DNA of 64,000 bases from Chryseobacterium sp. H1D6B (lineage in GTDB: Bacteria > Bacteroidota > Bacteroidia > Flavobacteriales > Weeksellaceae): positions 3,720,001-3,784,000 of the forward strand of contig NZ_JARXVJ010000001.1 in the NCBI RefSeq assembly GCF_029892445.1. Direction: 5' to 3'. The notes under the pieces were generated by a model. That model ran no database searches, was not told where the DNA came from, and saw nothing but the letters and a program-made list of their open reading frames with translations. Position numbers and translations under genes: made by a program. Shown here one piece after another: positions 62,620-64,000 of the stretch; positions within the stretch are counted from its first letter, which is position 1; each line of letters begins with the position of its first letter.

Positions 62620-63225
62620 TTACCCTAAAATAGTCACTCCTTTTTGAAGCATATCATAGATAGCATCTCTGCCGTTTTCAGGTTTTACGTTTACAGCGCG
62701 CGTACCGTTGAAATGCAGGCAGGTCACATACCCGCTGGCTGCAGCGTCTGTGCAGGTGAATTTCACACAGTAATCTAAAGCAAGTCCTACTATTTCCAAT
62801 AATTGGATATCATGATACTTCAAGAAATCATCCAGACCTGTTTTCATAAAGTGATTATTATCCTGAAAACCGCTGTAGCTGTCTATTTCTGTGTTTTTTC
62901 CTTTTTGAATGATATGAGTTACTTTGTCTCTGTTAAGATCTTTATGGAATTCTGCACCGAAAGTATTTTGCACACAGTGATCAGGCCACATAAACTGCGG
63001 AACACCGTTCAAAATAATACTTTCTCCTACTTTCTTCCCATTGTTGCTGGCAAAGCTTTTATGATCAGCAGGATGCCAGTCCTGCGTCAGAACGATCTGA
63101 TCATATTCGTTTTCTTCCATAAGAAGATTAATATAAGGAATAATTTCGTTAGCTCCTGGAACTGCTAATGCACCTCCTTCACAAAAATCATTCTGTACAT
63201 CTACTATTATTAAGGCTTTTTTCAT
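62620..63225 (-). CDS. pncA: Nicotinamidase / pyrazinamidase
   Basis: 201 aa isochorismatase-like hydrolase. Catalytic triad D9 (IIVDVQNDF), K108 (IIQKGK), C153 (LALDYCVKFT); metal ligands D49-W-H51 and H55 (QDWHPADH). Converts nicotinamide to nicotinate in the NAD salvage (Preiss-Handler) route. Also called pyrazinamidase. Preceded by an inverted repeat that may be an operator (63277-63302). Confidence 0.96.
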   Translation of the reverse strand: MKKALIIVDVQNDFCEGGALAVPGANEIIPYINLLMEENEYDQIVLTQDWHPADHKSFASNNGKKVGESIILNGVPQFMWPDHCVQNTFGAEFHKDLNRDKVTHIIQKGKNTEIDSYSGFQDNNHFMKTGLDDFLKYHDIQLLEIVGLALDYCVKFTCTDAAASGYVTCLHFNGTRAVNVKPENGRDAIYDMLQKGVTILG

Positions 63226-63276
63226 ATTTAGAATTATCGAATTTTGATAAATTTATAAAAATTACTATTCAAAAAA

Positions 63277-63302
63277 TTGTCCAAAATATAATTATCGGAC
63301 AA
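63277..63302 (-). promoter_or_regulatory. Inverted repeat upstream of pncA
   Basis: TTGTCC and GGACAA arms 14 bp apart, about 50 bp before the pncA ATG, over the place where a promoter is expected. Possibly a repressor site; no regulator is identified. Confidence 0.35.
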
Positions 63303-63384
63303 AACGGCATTTTGCAAAGAATTAAAAAAAGAAAATATTTGCAATGAGTATTAATTTCCAGATATAAACCAAATACCAATAGCT

Positions 63385-63392
63385 TATCTTTG
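63385..63392 (+). promoter_or_regulatory. -7 box of the DEAD-box helicase gene
   Basis: TATCTTTG, 17 bp before ATG 63410. Confidence 0.65.
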
Positions 63393-63409
63393 CACTAAAT
63401 AAGTATTTT

Positions 63410-64000
63410 ATGTCATTTGAGTCGTTAGGATTATCACACAATATTATTCATTCTGTTAACAAATTAGGTTATTTGAAGCCGTTTCCAATTCAAGAGCAGG
63501 CTGTTCCTGTTATTTTACAGGGAAAGGATCTGATGGGAATTGCGCAGACAGGTTCCGGAAAAACGGCTTGTTTTGTGATGCCTATTTTGGAGAAATTACA
63601 AAATGCAGAGGTTAAAAAGGATCGTAATGTTCAGGTTTTAATATTGGTTCCTACCCGTGAGCTGGCCATTCAAATTGATGAAGTTTTTAGAGCTTTCACT
63701 GAAAATTTGAAGCGTGAGATCCGTACAATGGCAGTTTATGGCGGTGTTTCTATCAACCCGCAGATGAAAGGAATGTTTGGGGTAGAAGTTCTTATTGCAA
63801 CTCCCGGCCGTTTATTGGATCTGATTGATCATAATGCGTTGAGTATTTCAGGAATCCAGCATTTAGTGATTGATGAAGCAGACAAAATGTTTCAATTAGG
63901 TTTTGGTGAAGAAATGAATAAGCTTTTCGGTTTAATGCCGGTAATAAAGCAGACAACGTTGTTTTCTGCAACTTTAAATGATAAAGTTTCCGAAATGAAG
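63410..64000 (+). CDS. DEAD-box RNA helicase, N-terminal part
   Basis: Partial at the right edge: 197 codons are open to base 64000. ATG 63410 starts MSFESLGLSHNIIHSVNKLGY, the usual N-terminus. Q motif (FPIQEQAVP), motif I AQTGSGKT, Ia PTRELA, GG, Ib TPGRLLD, motif II DEAD, motif III SAT. ATP-dependent RNA unwinding in ribosome assembly or mRNA decay, RhlE/DeaD-like; the subfamily needs the missing C-terminus. Confidence 0.95.
   Translation, partial: MSFESLGLSHNIIHSVNKLGYLKPFPIQEQAVPVILQGKDLMGIAQTGSGKTACFVMPILEKLQNAEVKKDRNVQVLILVPTRELAIQIDEVFRAFTENLKREIRTMAVYGGVSINPQMKGMFGVEVLIATPGRLLDLIDHNALSISGIQHLVIDEADKMFQLGFGEEMNKLFGLMPVIKQTTLFSATLNDKVSEMK

Noticed and set aside
1..64000. CRISPR arrays, insertion sequences, integrases, rRNA genes
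   Set aside because: None seen: the only repeats found are gene duplications, operator sites and paired terminators.

Overview
The window is a low-GC (mid-30s % by eye) chromosomal segment of a Flavobacteriia member, most probably Chryseobacterium or a close Weeksellaceae relative. The signs are many TAnnTTTG -7 boxes with no Shine-Dalgarno sequences, several secreted proteins ending in type IX secretion (T9SS) sorting domains, flavobacterial lipoprotein signals, and family members such as DUF4230, DUF4932, OMP_b-brl_2 and S74 fibre proteins. There is no prophage, insertion sequence or CRISPR array. Most of it is ordinary chromosome, with several regulatory and evolutionary oddities.

Layout. 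1-5600: RND efflux operon (adaptor, pump, outer-membrane lipoprotein). 5.7-6.7 kb: GNAT + MarR operon behind a perfect 18-bp palindrome. 6.8 kb: tRNA-Ala(GGC). 7.2-10.7 kb: small exported, regulatory and unknown genes. 10.9-15.7 kb: dapD and a glycan-assembly operon. 15.7-22.85 kb: complete hisGDCBHAF(IE) operon preceded by a His-codon leader peptide and attenuator. 23-25.5 kb: tandem T9SS M28 peptidases. 25.6-29.9 kb: thrS-infC // hydrolase // rpmI-rplT, a ribosomal operon split by a foreign transcription unit. 30-33.8 kb: a metallopeptidase-like protein, an M19 dipeptidase and a helical-repeat protein. 33.9-38.4 kb: leuA(broken)-leuC-leuD-leuB. 38.4-40.5 kb: small-gene/DUF4230/thioredoxin/NTP-pyrophosphohydrolase cluster. 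40.7-41.9 kb: a TNT-domain NAD glycohydrolase lipoprotein with a small Zn-ribbon partner. 42.3-48.7 kb: a large M12B-like T9SS protease, acyl-CoA dehydrogenase and a secreted endonuclease. 48.7-50.1 kb: SatD-like regulator + DUF3307 membrane protein behind three evenly spaced operators. 50.1-52.4 kb: purC-purF. 52.4-57.8 kb: six tandem outer-membrane beta-barrel genes, each with a sigma54-like promoter and its own terminator. 58.2-64 kb: S74 fibre protein, aroB, pseudouridine synthase, pncA and the start of a DEAD-box helicase.

Best leads: (1) the outer-membrane beta-barrel array, with seven copies of a -24/-12-type 17-mer; (2) translation-coupled attenuation of the his operon in a Bacteroidetes; (3) the TNT NADase/Zn-ribbon pair as a candidate toxin-immunity module; (4) SatD/DUF3307 with three operators at exact 29-bp spacing and a leaderless start; (5) a 14-nt deletion that breaks leuA. 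No search or folding program was run; all family assignments are by reading motifs.
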